Positions 1 to 5,563 of a stretch of DNA of 8,454 nucleotides are shown piece after piece. Each line of letters starts with the position of its first letter. The stretch's first letter is position 1. A program made the translations under genes and the position numbers. A model generated the notes under the pieces. That model was not told the DNA's origin. It made no database searches and saw only the letters and a program-made list of their open reading frames with translations. Origin of the DNA: Oscillospiraceae bacterium (GTDB lineage: Bacteria > Bacillota > Clostridia > Oscillospirales > Oscillospiraceae); contig JAIEFH010000170.1 in assembly GCA_029067025.1 (NCBI GenBank), positions 1 through 8,454 on the forward strand, written 5' to 3'.

Positions 1-100
1 CCCCCAGAGCGGTCAGCGGGAGGAGCATCAGGGCGGCGCTCAGGGCAAGCCCCGTTAGGAAGGGCGCGCGCAGCGCCCGCCAAGCATCCAGATTTCGCAA
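1..100 (-). CDS. 5' end of an unidentified leftward gene, probable membrane or exported protein (partial)
   Basis: Reading leftward from a TTG codon at 100-98, the frame stays open for 33 codons to the window edge. A GAGGTG ribosome binding site on the minus strand (about 112-107) sits 6 nt before the TTG. An in-frame GTG at 109-107 is an alternative start but overlaps that site. The peptide has a short polar, basic start (LRNLDAWRALRAP) followed by a hydrophobic stretch (FLTGLALSAALMLLPLTALG), which fits a first transmembrane helix or signal anchor. Codon use is GC-rich like the neighbours. It is divergent from gltA, with about 85 nt between its start and the gltA promoter. The fragment is too short for a family assignment; the gene itself is supported by the binding site, the open frame and the hydrophobic pattern. 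Confidence 0.5.
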   Translation of the reverse strand, partial: MRNLDAWRALRAPFLTGLALSAALMLLPLTALG

Positions 101-184
101 GTCAAACACCTCAATTATTCAAAATTCGGGAGAATAGACGGGGAAACTCCTGATTTCACAAGAAGCTCTCGGCACAAATTTGCA

Positions 185-213
185 TTGACGGCCCCTGGAA
201 ATTGCGCTATAAT
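185..213 (+). promoter_or_regulatory. Sigma-A type promoter of gltA
   Basis: TTGACG at 185-190 and TATAAT at 208-213 are separated by exactly 17 nt, a near-consensus housekeeping promoter. Transcription would start near 220 and leave a leader of about 49 nt before the gltA ATG. The promoter also argues against translation starting at the upstream in-frame TTG at 185, because that codon is the -35 box. Confidence 0.85.
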
Positions 214-268
214 ATTCTTTACAGCTATTGAACGAAAACCCATACGTACACGTCAAAGGAGGCGGGCC

Positions 269-1684
269 ATGTTGAACATGAATATTCTTGACAACTTGAT
301 TGAAGCGCGCAAAAAGGCTGTGGAGCAGTACAACTCATCCGTGGACTTCATTCAAGGGATATGCGGGGAATTTGAGAGATATACCCAGATCTCTCCCCGG
401 TACTATGAGAAATACGACGTGAAGCGGGGCCTGCGCAACCAGGACGGCACCGGTGTTATGGCCGGCGTCACCCTCATCGGCAACGTGAAGGGCTACGTCA
501 TGGAGGACGGCGAGAAGACGCCCACCCCCGGCCGTCTGCTCTACCGGGGCATCAACGTGGAGGATCTGATCCAGGGCTTCACCAACGCGGGCCGGTTCGG
601 TTATGAGGAGACCGCCTATCTGCTGATGTTCGGCGGCCTGCCCACCACGGAGGAGCTCCAGCAGTTCCGGGACACCCTGGCCTTCTTCCGGGAGCTGCCC
701 CCCAACTTCACCGAGAACATGATCCTCACCGCTCCCAGCCATGACATCATGAACGCTCTGGCCAGTTCGGTACTGGCGCTGTACTCTTACGACCCCGATC
801 CGGACAACAATACCCTGCCCATCGAGATGGTCCAGGCTATCCGGCTTGTCGCCCGGTTCCCGGTGATCGTGGCCCATGCCTACGCCGCCAAAAAGCACTA
901 TTTCGACCAGGAATCCCTCTACTTACACCGGCCCCAGCCCGAGCTGTCCGTGGCTGAGAATTTCCTGTACTCCGTCCGTCCCGACAACCAGTTCACCGAG
1001 GAGGAGGCCAGACTGCTGGATCTGTGCCTGGTGCTCCACATGGAGCATGGCGGCGGCAACAACTCCGCCTTTGCCTGCCGGGTGCTGTCCTCCTCCGGCA
1101 CAGACATTTACTCCGCTATTGCCGCGGCGGTAGGCTCCCTGAAAGGCCCCAAGCACGGCGGTGCCAATATGCGGGTCATGAGTATGTTCCAGGATATTGA
1201 GGCCAATGTGAAGGACTGGAAGGACGATGAGGAGGTGTCCGCCTACCTCACGAAGATATTGAAGAAGGAGGCCGGGGACGGCTCCGGCCTGATCTACGGC
1301 ATGGGCCACGCGGTCTACACCCTGTCTGATCCCCGGGCGGTGATTTTGAAGCGGTTTGCAAAGGGGCTGGCGGAGAAGAAGGGGATGAAGGATGAGTTTG
1401 AGCTGTTTGAGACGGTGGAGCGGCTCACCCCCGACCTGTTCCACAACCTCACCGGCATCGAGAAGGCCATGTGTGCCAACGTGGATATGTATTCCGGCCT
1501 GGTGTACAAGATGATGGACATCCCCCCCGAGCTGTACACCCCGCTGTTCGCCATTGCCCGCATCGTGGGCTGGTGCGCCCACCGGGTGGAGGAGGTTTAC
1601 AACCCCTATGGCCGCATCATCCGCCCGGCCTACAAGGCGGTTATGCCCAAGCGCCCCTTCGTGCCGCTGGAGGAGCGGGGCTGA
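269..1684 (+). CDS. gltA: Citrate synthase (Si-type, citrate/2-methylcitrate synthase family)
   Basis: Cytosolic enzyme condensing acetyl-CoA with oxaloacetate to citrate, the entry step of the oxidative TCA branch; in anaerobes of this kind it mainly feeds 2-oxoglutarate and glutamate synthesis. The product is 471 aa, slightly longer than the usual 370-430 because of an N-terminal extension of helices before the RGINVEDLI motif. The catalytic residues expected for the family are visible: His296 in KGPKHGGAN, His347 in GMGHAVY and Asp406 in NVDMYSG, followed by GWCAHRVEE. The canonical GHRVYK is GHAVYT here, a variant I associate with clostridial homologues. Start: ATG 269 lies 6 nt after AAGGAGG (256-262); the frame is open further upstream, but only through the promoter. 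It is monocistronic, with its own promoter and terminator. The family also holds 2-methylcitrate synthases, but no propionate-pathway gene is nearby, so citrate synthase is preferred. Confidence 0.95.
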   Translation: MLNMNILDNLIEARKKAVEQYNSSVDFIQGICGEFERYTQISPRYYEKYDVKRGLRNQDGTGVMAGVTLIGNVKGYVMEDGEKTPTPGRLLYRGINVEDLIQGFTNAGRFGYEETAYLLMFGGLPTTEELQQFRDTLAFFRELPPNFTENMILTAPSHDIMNALASSVLALYSYDPDPDNNTLPIEMVQAIRLVARFPVIVAHAYAAKKHYFDQESLYLHRPQPELSVAENFLYSVRPDNQFTEEEARLLDLCLVLHMEHGGGNNSAFACRVLSSSGTDIYSAIAAAVGSLKGPKHGGANMRVMSMFQDIEANVKDWKDDEEVSAYLTKILKKEAGDGSGLIYGMGHAVYTLSDPRAVILKRFAKGLAEKKGMKDEFELFETVERLTPDLFHNLTGIEKAMCANVDMYSGLVYKMMDIPPELYTPLFAIARIVGWCAHRVEEVYNPYGRIIRPAYKAVMPKRPFVPLEERG

Positions 1685-1693
1685 AAAGATACG

Positions 1694-1733
1694 CAGAATA
1701 AAACCAGCCCCGCCCGGGGCTGGTTTTATTCTG
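1694..1733 (+). terminator. Rho-independent terminator of gltA
   Basis: A perfect inverted repeat (arms 1694-1711 and 1716-1733, 4-nt loop) starts 9 nt after the gltA stop. The GC-rich core CCAGCCCC/GGGGCTGG is followed by TTTTATT inside the descending arm. The matching A-rich ascending arm could make it work in both directions. Confidence 0.9.
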
Positions 1734-1739
1734 TGGCTC

Positions 1740-1768
1740 TTGCATCGCTTGGTGCCTTTTGCTATAAT
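1740..1768 (+). promoter_or_regulatory. Promoter of duplicated unit 1
   Basis: TTGCAT (1740-1745) and a perfect TATAAT (1763-1768) are 17 nt apart, and the -10 box is extended (TGCTATAAT). Transcription should start near 1775. The same promoter with three base changes, all in the spacer, is repeated at 2631-2659. Confidence 0.85.
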
Positions 1769-1774
1769 CGACAG

Positions 1775-1889
1775 GAAAAACAAAAATGCGGCAGTTCACA
1801 GGTGCGCGGCCACCCGCGAGCCCGCGCGGGTGACAGCACCACCTACACAATGGCCACTTGGCCGATAGTTTGGAAAAGGGGTGTTGGAT
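1775..1889 (+). promoter_or_regulatory. Conserved structured 5' leader, copy 1 (function unknown)
   Basis: The transcript has about 115 nt before the ATG. It contains a compound hairpin: an outer stem GGTGC/GCACC (1801-1805 with 1836-1840) and an inner 7-bp stem ACCCGCG/CGCGGGT (1812-1818 with 1825-1831). A small GGCC/GGCC hairpin follows (about 1852-1863), then the ribosome binding site AAGGGG (1876-1881). It also holds a 15-codon ORF, MRQFTGARPPASPRG (1786-1833), preceded by AGGA. Both hairpins and the small ORF are kept in copy 2. I do not recognise a known riboswitch class, and there is no T-run terminator inside the leader, so any control would act on translation or RNA stability. Confidence 0.5.
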
Positions 1890-2393
1890 ATGGCAATGAA
1901 TAGGTTCACCATTACCGTATATAAGAACCCGGCGGGGAAAATGATGATGGGACCCACAGCCCTGCATTTCCTGGGGGATCTCTGCTCCGGCCTCGGCATG
2001 ATTGGGGTCGTCGGTGTGATTGTCTCCTTCATGAAGCACCATGACATGACGTTCACCATCGTCTGCGTCGTCTTGGGCATCGTCGGCTTTGCCCTGATGG
2101 CGGTGCTCCAAAAGCAGGCAAAAAAGAGCGCGGAGGCCAAGTGTCTCAAGGCGCTGGCCCAGCAGAAAGGGCGGAAGGACGGGCTCTGGGAAGTGGTCCT
2201 GACCGGCTGCGATGCCGCTTCCAAGATCAAGGTCATCAAGGTCGTCCGCGAGATCACCGGTCTGGGCCTGGCCGAGGCCAAGGCTGCCGTCGATGGCACG
2301 CCCAAGACCCTGAAGGAGGCCGTGTCCAAGGACGAGGCCGAGAAGCTGAAGAAGAAGATCGAGGAGGCCGGCGGCAAGGTGGAGCTGAAGTGA
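1890..2393 (+). CDS. Two-helix membrane protein fused to a ribosomal L7/L12 C-terminal domain
   Basis: The product is 167 aa and of unassigned function. Residues 1-33 are a short N-terminal region with TVYKNPAGK and GPTALHFLGD. Two predicted membrane helices follow (about 34-48 and 55-73), joined by the loop KHHDMT, then a charged linker KQAKKSAEAK. Residues 100-167 are a clear L7/L12 C-terminal domain, with VIKVVREITGLGLAEAK and VSKDEAEKLKKKIEEAGGKV. In ribosomal L7/L12 this domain recruits translation GTPases such as EF-G and EF-Tu; here it lacks the L7/L12 N-terminal dimerisation domain and hangs on a membrane anchor, probably facing the cytosol. Start: ATG 1890 is 8 nt after AAGGGG; GTG 1881 overlaps that site, TTG 1884 lies 2 nt after it, and ATG 1896 is further away, so all three are less likely. 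The first 94 residues are about 71% identical to the protein encoded at 2782-3087, which lacks the domain. Recruiting a translation factor to the membrane is only a guess. Confidence 0.88.
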   Translation: MAMNRFTITVYKNPAGKMMMGPTALHFLGDLCSGLGMIGVVGVIVSFMKHHDMTFTIVCVVLGIVGFALMAVLQKQAKKSAEAKCLKALAQQKGRKDGLWEVVLTGCDAASKIKVIKVVREITGLGLAEAKAAVDGTPKTLKEAVSKDEAEKLKKKIEEAGGKVELK

Positions 2394-2481
2394 TCCCCTT
2401 CTCCGTTGTGCCTGTCCGCTCGGCTCTGCCCCCGATCCTGTTCTTAACGCAGCGTTGCGGGCCAGCCCTGTGCGCAATGAA

Positions 2482-2512
2482 GAGTCCAGAGTAATCAAAC
2501 AGCTCTGGACTC
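2482..2512 (+). other. Hairpin downstream of the L7/L12-fusion gene
   Basis: A 10-bp perfect stem (GAGTCCAGAG/CTCTGGACTC, arms 2482-2491 and 2503-2512) with an 11-nt loop. No T-run follows, so it is not a standard terminator by itself; it may protect the 3' end of the mRNA. The stretch 2394-2481 between the stop codon and this hairpin shows nothing I can identify. Confidence 0.5.
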
Positions 2513-2519
2513 AGCCTGT

Positions 2520-2551
2520 CGAAAAAGTCTGCTTTCTGGCGGACTTTTTCG
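2520..2551 (+). terminator. Probable bidirectional terminator of the L7/L12-fusion gene
   Basis: Arms 2520-2532 and 2539-2551 pair (CGAAAAAGTCTGC with GCGGACTTTTTCG, one T-G wobble) around a 6-nt loop. The CTTTTTC run in the descending arm and the A5 run in the ascending arm allow termination on either strand. It lies about 125 nt after the stop codon. Confidence 0.7.
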
Positions 2552-2567
2552 CGTAGATGTGGTAAAA

Positions 2568-2620
2568 GAAGACTGAAACGGGAAAAAGCAGGGCCTTCCG
2601 ATGGAGAGGCCCTGCTTTTT
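2568..2620 (+). terminator. Second terminator, with a relic 3' gene tail shared with unit 2
   Basis: A perfect 14-bp stem (2583-2596 with 2607-2620) ends in five Ts. The flank GAAGACTGA (2568-2576) plus this hairpin closely matches the C-terminal codons, stop and terminator of the second copy (3079-3126), down to the AAGCAGGGCC core. In the second copy that TGA is the real stop codon; here it is non-coding. The stretch reads as the original unit terminator, now separated from the first gene by the L7/L12 domain segment. Confidence 0.85.
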
Positions 2621-2630
2621 ATTTTGCCTC

Positions 2631-2659
2631 TTGCATTGCTTGGCGCCTTCTGCTATAAT
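2631..2659 (+). promoter_or_regulatory. Promoter of duplicated unit 2
   Basis: TTGCAT (2631-2636), a 17-nt spacer and TATAAT (2654-2659) with an extended TGC. It begins 10 nt after the preceding terminator, so this gene is transcribed independently of unit 1. Start expected near 2666. Confidence 0.85.
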
Positions 2660-2665
2660 CGACAG

Positions 2666-2781
2666 GAAAAACAACCATGCGGCAGTTCACGGGTGCGCGG
2701 CCACCCGCGAGCCCGCGCGGGTGACAGCACCACCTATACAACGGCCATTGGGCCGATAGTTTGGAAAAGGGGCGATTAGAT
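2666..2781 (+). promoter_or_regulatory. Conserved structured 5' leader, copy 2 (function unknown)
   Basis: It carries the same compound hairpin (outer GGTGC/GCACC, inner ACCCGCG/CGCGGGT, 2692-2731). The following hairpin (about 2742-2755) has a stronger stem here, CGGCC/GGCCG, where copy 1 has a T-G closing pair. The 15-codon ORF (2677-2724) encodes the same peptide, with one synonymous change. The ribosome binding site AAGGGG (2767-2772) is followed by a 9-nt spacer, one more than in copy 1. Confidence 0.5.
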
Positions 2782-3087
2782 ATGGCAAGATATAGAGTCT
2801 CGGTCACAGTGTATAAGTACCCGACGGGGAAAACCATGGTGGGGCCCACGGCCGTGTCTTTCCTGGGGGATCTCTTCTCCGGCCTCGGCCTGATTGGGGC
2901 CCTCGGTGTGATCGTCGCCTTCATAGAGCACCATGACATGACGTTCACCATCATCTGCGCCGTTTTGGGCGTCCTCGGCTTCTCCCTGATGGCGTTGTTA
3001 CACAAGCAGGCCAAAAAGAGCGCGGAGGCCAAGTTCCTCGAAGCGCTGGCCCAGCAGAAAGGGCAGAGGGACGAGCGCGAAGACTGA
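2782..3087 (+). CDS. Small two-helix membrane protein, domain-less paralogue of the 1890-2393 product
   Basis: The product is 101 aa and of unknown function. It keeps the N-terminal TVYKYPTGK and GPTAVSFLGDLFSGLG segments, two membrane helices (about 34-48 and 55-73) around the invariant loop HHDMTFTI, and the charged KQAKKSAEAK linker. It then ends with KGQRDERED instead of an L7/L12 domain. Start ATG 2782 follows AAGGGG by 9 nt; the frame is open upstream, but only through the binding site. Of the 37 codons that differ from copy 1 in the shared part, about 27 change the amino acid, so the two proteins have diverged in sequence while the membrane topology is kept. It could be a functional short form or a truncated paralogue; the intact promoter, leader, frame and terminator favour a functional gene. 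Confidence 0.8.
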   Translation: MARYRVSVTVYKYPTGKTMVGPTAVSFLGDLFSGLGLIGALGVIVAFIEHHDMTFTIICAVLGVLGFSLMALLHKQAKKSAEAKFLEALAQQKGQRDERED

Positions 3088-3095
3088 ACGGACAA

Positions 3096-3126
3096 AAGCA
3101 GGGCCTCCCGGTAGGAGGCCCTGCTT
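3096..3126. terminator. Bidirectional terminator between the small membrane gene and cysS
   Basis: A 13-bp stem (3096-3108 with 3114-3126) with a 5-nt loop lies 8 nt after the small-gene stop and 7 nt beyond the cysS stop on the other strand. On the minus strand the stem is followed by TTTTG; on the plus strand by GTTGCTTTT. It would therefore serve both convergent genes. Confidence 0.8.
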
Positions 3127-3133
3127 GTTGCTT

Positions 3134-4585
3134 TTATACCCGTTTCCACACCGCCCCGCCAGGCACATCGGTGACCTCGATGCCCTGGGCCTTCAGCTCG
3201 TCCCGGATGCGGTCGGCCTCGGCGAAGTTCTTGGCCTTTTTCGCCTCCGAGCGCTGGAGTACCAGCGCGTCGATGGCCGGGTCGCCCTCGCCCTGGATGG
3301 TGAAACCGCCGGGGGCGCTGGCCGTCTTGGCCTGGGCCGCCTCCTTCTCCCGCAGGGCGTCCGCCTTTTTGATGAGGTCCAGCCCCAGCACCAGGTCATA
3401 AGAGCCGATGATGGCCCGCTTGGTGGCGGCGTTGGCGTCCGCCTTCAGCGCGTCGTAGACGCAGGTCACCGCCATGGAGGTGTTCAGATCGTTGTCCAGC
3501 GCCTCCCCAAATTTGTCCGCGTAGGTGTTGAGTACGCCCTGATCCACCGCGCCAACCTCCCCGCCCAGGGCGGCGACCCGCTTGATGAGCTTGTTGTAAG
3601 CCCCCACGGCGTTGTCCAGGTTCTCCCAGGTGAACACCAGTCCCTTGCGGTAATGGCTTTGCAGGCAGAAGAAGCGGTAGGCCAGCGGGTCGTACCCCTT
3701 CTCCTCCAGCAGGGAGACGGTGAGGAACTCCCCCTTGGACTTGGACATCTTACCGGAGTTGGTGTTGAGGTGGTGCACATGGAACCACTGCTTGCACCAG
3801 GGGTGGCCCAGGTACGCCTCGGACTGGGCAATCTCGTTGGTGTGATGGGGGAAGGCGTTGTCCACCCCGCCGCAGTGGAGGTCCAGGTACTCCCCGTTGA
3901 ATTTCATGGAGATGCAGGAGCACTCGATGTGCCAGCCGGGGTAGCCCACTCCCCAGGGGGAGTCCCACTTCAGCGCCTGATCCTCGAACTTGGACTTGGT
4001 GAACCAGAGGACAAAGTCGTTTTTGTTGCGCTTGTTGGCGTCCTCCTCCACCCCCTCGCGGACGCCCACGGCCAGATCTTCCTCATCGTGGTCGTTGAAC
4101 ACGTAGTAGCGCTCCAGCTTGGACGTGTCAAAGTACACGTTGCCACCGGCCACATAGGCGTACTCTTTGTCGATGAGGGCGGAAACGACCTTGATGAACT
4201 CGTCGATGAGCCCGGTGGCAGGCTGCACCACATCGGGGGTCTTGATGTTCAGCTTGGCGCAGTCGTCAAAGAAGGCGTCGGTGTAGAACCTGGCGATGTC
4301 CATGACGGACTTGTTCTCCCGCTTGGCGCCCTTGAGCATCTTGTCCTCGCCGGTGTCCGCGTCGGAGGCCAGGTGGCCCACGTCGGTGATGTTCATCACC
4401 CGGTTCACGTCATAGCCCCGCCACCGCAGGGCCTTTTCCAGCACATCCTCCATGATATAGGAGCGCAGGTTGCCGATGTGGGCGAAGTGGTAGACGGTGG
4501 GGCCGCAGGTGTACATCTCCACGTGGTTGGGGGTGTGGGTCTGGAATTCCTCTTTTTTATGGGTGGCGGAATTGTAAAGATACAT
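3134..4585 (-). CDS. cysS: Cysteinyl-tRNA synthetase
   Basis: Class I aminoacyl-tRNA synthetase that charges tRNA-Cys with cysteine in the cytosol. The product is 483 aa, close to the usual 460-480. Visible signatures: the HIGH-type motif HIGN at 36-39; KMSKS at 279-283; and the zinc ligands that give cysteine selectivity, Cys27 (YTCGPTVY), Cys222 (WHIECS), His247 and Glu251 (HHTNE). The C-terminal part carries the helical anticodon-binding region, with RSEAKKAKNFAEADRIRDEL near the end. Start: ATG 4585 follows GGAGG (4598-4594) by 8 nt. It lies 16 nt downstream of cysE, so the two genes form an operon controlled by the T-box ahead of cysE, the same cysE-cysS order as in Bacillus subtilis. 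No missing residue or frameshift was seen. Confidence 0.97.
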   Translation of the reverse strand: MYLYNSATHKKEEFQTHTPNHVEMYTCGPTVYHFAHIGNLRSYIMEDVLEKALRWRGYDVNRVMNITDVGHLASDADTGEDKMLKGAKRENKSVMDIARFYTDAFFDDCAKLNIKTPDVVQPATGLIDEFIKVVSALIDKEYAYVAGGNVYFDTSKLERYYVFNDHDEEDLAVGVREGVEEDANKRNKNDFVLWFTKSKFEDQALKWDSPWGVGYPGWHIECSCISMKFNGEYLDLHCGGVDNAFPHHTNEIAQSEAYLGHPWCKQWFHVHHLNTNSGKMSKSKGEFLTVSLLEEKGYDPLAYRFFCLQSHYRKGLVFTWENLDNAVGAYNKLIKRVAALGGEVGAVDQGVLNTYADKFGEALDNDLNTSMAVTCVYDALKADANAATKRAIIGSYDLVLGLDLIKKADALREKEAAQAKTASAPGGFTIQGEGDPAIDALVLQRSEAKKAKNFAEADRIRDELKAQGIEVTDVPGGAVWKRV

Positions 4586-4601
4586 GATGGCTTCCTCCGT
4601 T

Positions 4602-5294
4602 TCAGCTTTTCTCTTGTTCAGATGATTGGGCGGGGACAGCCCCCGCGGTTTTCTGCTCCGTAAATTTTGTGTCCAGCAGCTTCTCCAGTGCCTCCACCCG
4701 GTCGGACAGGGCGGCGATCCGCTCCAGAGTGGGGTTCTTCACGCTGGTCTGGTCCACCTCGTCGGCGTAGTGGGTGGAGCGCCCCGCGATGCGCACGATC
4801 TGGGCGGGGATGCCCACGGCGGTGGCGTCGGGGGGCACCTCACTCAGCACCACCGCGTTGGCGGCGATGCGGGCATTGTCCCCCACCTTAAAGGGGCCCA
4901 GCACCTTGGCCCCGGTGGAGATGAGCACGTTGTTTCCAATGGTGGGGTGGCGCTTGCCCTGATCCTTGCCGGTGCCGCCCAGGGTGACGCCGTGGTAGAT
5001 CAGGCAGTCGTCCCCTACCTCGGCAGTCTCGCCGATGACGATGCCCATGCCGTGATCGATGACTAACCGGCGCCCTAGCCGGGCGCCCGGGTGGATCTCG
5101 ATGCCGGTCCAGAAGCGGCTCCACTGGGACACCAGCCGGGCCAGGAATTTCAGGTGATGGCGGTACAGGAAGTGGGCCAGTCTGTGGTAAAGGGTGGCGT
5201 GCACCCCGGGGTACAGCAGGAAGATCTCCAGCCTGCTCCGGGCCGCCGGATCCCGGGCCTGATAGGCCCGCAGCGTTTCACCCAATCGGGTCAT
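4602..5294 (-). CDS. cysE: Serine O-acetyltransferase
   Basis: Transfers acetyl from acetyl-CoA to L-serine, giving O-acetylserine, the precursor that cysteine synthase converts to cysteine. The product is 230 aa, the short form typical of Firmicutes. An N-terminal helical domain (about 1-62, with ARDPAARS at 13-20 and GVHATLYHRLAH) precedes a left-handed beta-helix of hexapeptide repeats. That part contains HPGARLG, the active-site stretch IDHGMGIVIGETA (Asp80, His81) and YHGVTLGGTG. A possible coiled coil (NPTLERIAALSDRVEALEKL) is at the C-terminus. Start: ATG 5294 lies 8 nt after AAGGAGGAA (5311-5303); the frame runs further upstream, but only through the T-box leader, so the longer version is not real. 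It is the first gene of the cysE-cysS operon. Confidence 0.95.
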   Translation of the reverse strand: MTRLGETLRAYQARDPAARSRLEIFLLYPGVHATLYHRLAHFLYRHHLKFLARLVSQWSRFWTGIEIHPGARLGRRLVIDHGMGIVIGETAEVGDDCLIYHGVTLGGTGKDQGKRHPTIGNNVLISTGAKVLGPFKVGDNARIAANAVVLSEVPPDATAVGIPAQIVRIAGRSTHYADEVDQTSVKNPTLERIAALSDRVEALEKLLDTKFTEQKTAGAVPAQSSEQEKS

Positions 5295-5319
5295 AGAAAA
5301 AGTTCCTCCTTGTCCAAAT

Positions 5320-5354
5320 AAAAAACCCCTCATACCCCCAAAGGGCATGAGAGG
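5320..5354 (-). terminator. Conditional terminator of the cysteine T-box
   Basis: On the minus strand a 12-bp stem, CCTCTCATGCCC (5354-5343) with the arm ending TATGAGGGG (to 5326), is followed by TTTTTTA. Its 5' arm overlaps the CGCCTCTC segment needed for the antiterminator, so the two structures exclude each other. Confidence 0.9.
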
Positions 5355-5557
5355 CGAATAAATCCGCGGTTCCACTCTCGTTTGTCGCTCATGGCCGTGA
5401 CGTGGCCGGACGGAGGGCGTCTGCATCCCCCTCGCTCCCGCTCGCATTTCGTCCTGATCTTCCCCGAGGGCCGCTTCCAGCCAGCGGCAGCCCCTCTCTG
5501 GCGGTTCCAAACCGGACTACTTCCCGCGTTCATCGCGATATTTGGTTTTCATACCGT
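5320..5557 (-). promoter_or_regulatory. T-box riboswitch for tRNA-Cys upstream of cysE-cysS
   Basis: Reading leftward, the leader has a Stem I start with GGGAAGTAGTCC (about 5525-5514), whose GTCC pairs with GGAC (5454-5451). Immediately after comes GAAATGCGAG, in which TGC (5446-5444) is the specifier candidate, a cysteine codon. The T-box sequence GAGTGGAACCGCGG lies at 5377-5364; its flanks GAG and CGCCTCTC can form the antiterminator. The terminator follows at once. By family knowledge, uncharged tRNA-Cys pairs with the specifier and the T-box bulge and so prevents termination, raising cysE and cysS expression when cysteine is short. The specifier call rests on position and context only. 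Confidence 0.92.
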
Positions 5558-5563
5558 TCCAGT

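Larger units (their letters stand above)
1737..2180 (+). repeat. Tandem duplication, unit 1 (promoter, leader and first 97 codons of the gene)
   Basis: This block matches 2628-3072. By hand comparison the promoter-leader part (1737-1881) differs at 10 of 145 positions with no gaps, and the first 94 codons differ at 45 of 282 nt. Weaker similarity continues to the left (TTTTATT just before both units). Homology breaks after 2180, where this copy continues into the L7/L12-like domain, and resumes at 2568 in the tail and terminator. It is therefore a duplication of a whole transcription unit, not a mobile element: I see no transposase and no terminal inverted repeats. Confidence 0.9.
2628..3072 (+). 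repeat. Tandem duplication, unit 2
   Basis: This is the partner of 1737-2180, in the same orientation and 891 nt downstream. Homology covers the promoter, leader and the membrane-protein codons up to about codon 97. There the second copy jumps almost directly to the tail that in copy 1 lies 387 nt further on. No target-site duplication or transposon end was seen at either border. Confidence 0.9.

Noticed and set aside
185..268. N-terminal extension of citrate synthase to the TTG at 185
   Set aside because: The extension would be read through the -35 and -10 boxes of the gltA promoter, and a good ribosome binding site sits just before ATG 269.
923..1783. Long minus-strand open frame opposite gltA
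   Set aside because: Antisense shadow in a GC-rich gene; His/Gly-rich composition, no ribosome binding site, and it runs through the gltA terminator.
2482..2620. Three successive hairpins as a CRISPR or repeat array
   Set aside because: The hairpins differ in sequence and spacing; they are best read as 3'-end and terminator structures.
1737..3126. Duplicated block as an insertion sequence or MITE
   Set aside because: The repeats are direct, include a complete promoter, leader and gene, and have no terminal inverted repeats, target-site duplications or transposase.
1641..3149. Minus-strand open frames (1641-2498, 1796-2377, 2619-3149) opposite the duplicated genes
   Set aside because: They read through the promoters, leaders and terminators of the plus-strand units and look alike only because the DNA is duplicated.
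3125..4663. A 512-codon open frame on the plus strand opposite cysS and the cysE 3' end
   Set aside because: It is the antisense shadow of cysS: the composition is Val/Gly/Leu-rich with no recognisable motif, it has no ribosome binding site, and the minus-strand frame carries all CysRS signatures.
5295..5510. 72-residue N-terminal extension of serine acetyltransferase
   Set aside because: The extra codons lie in the T-box RNA and its terminator; ATG 5294 has an ideal ribosome binding site and gives the usual CysE start.
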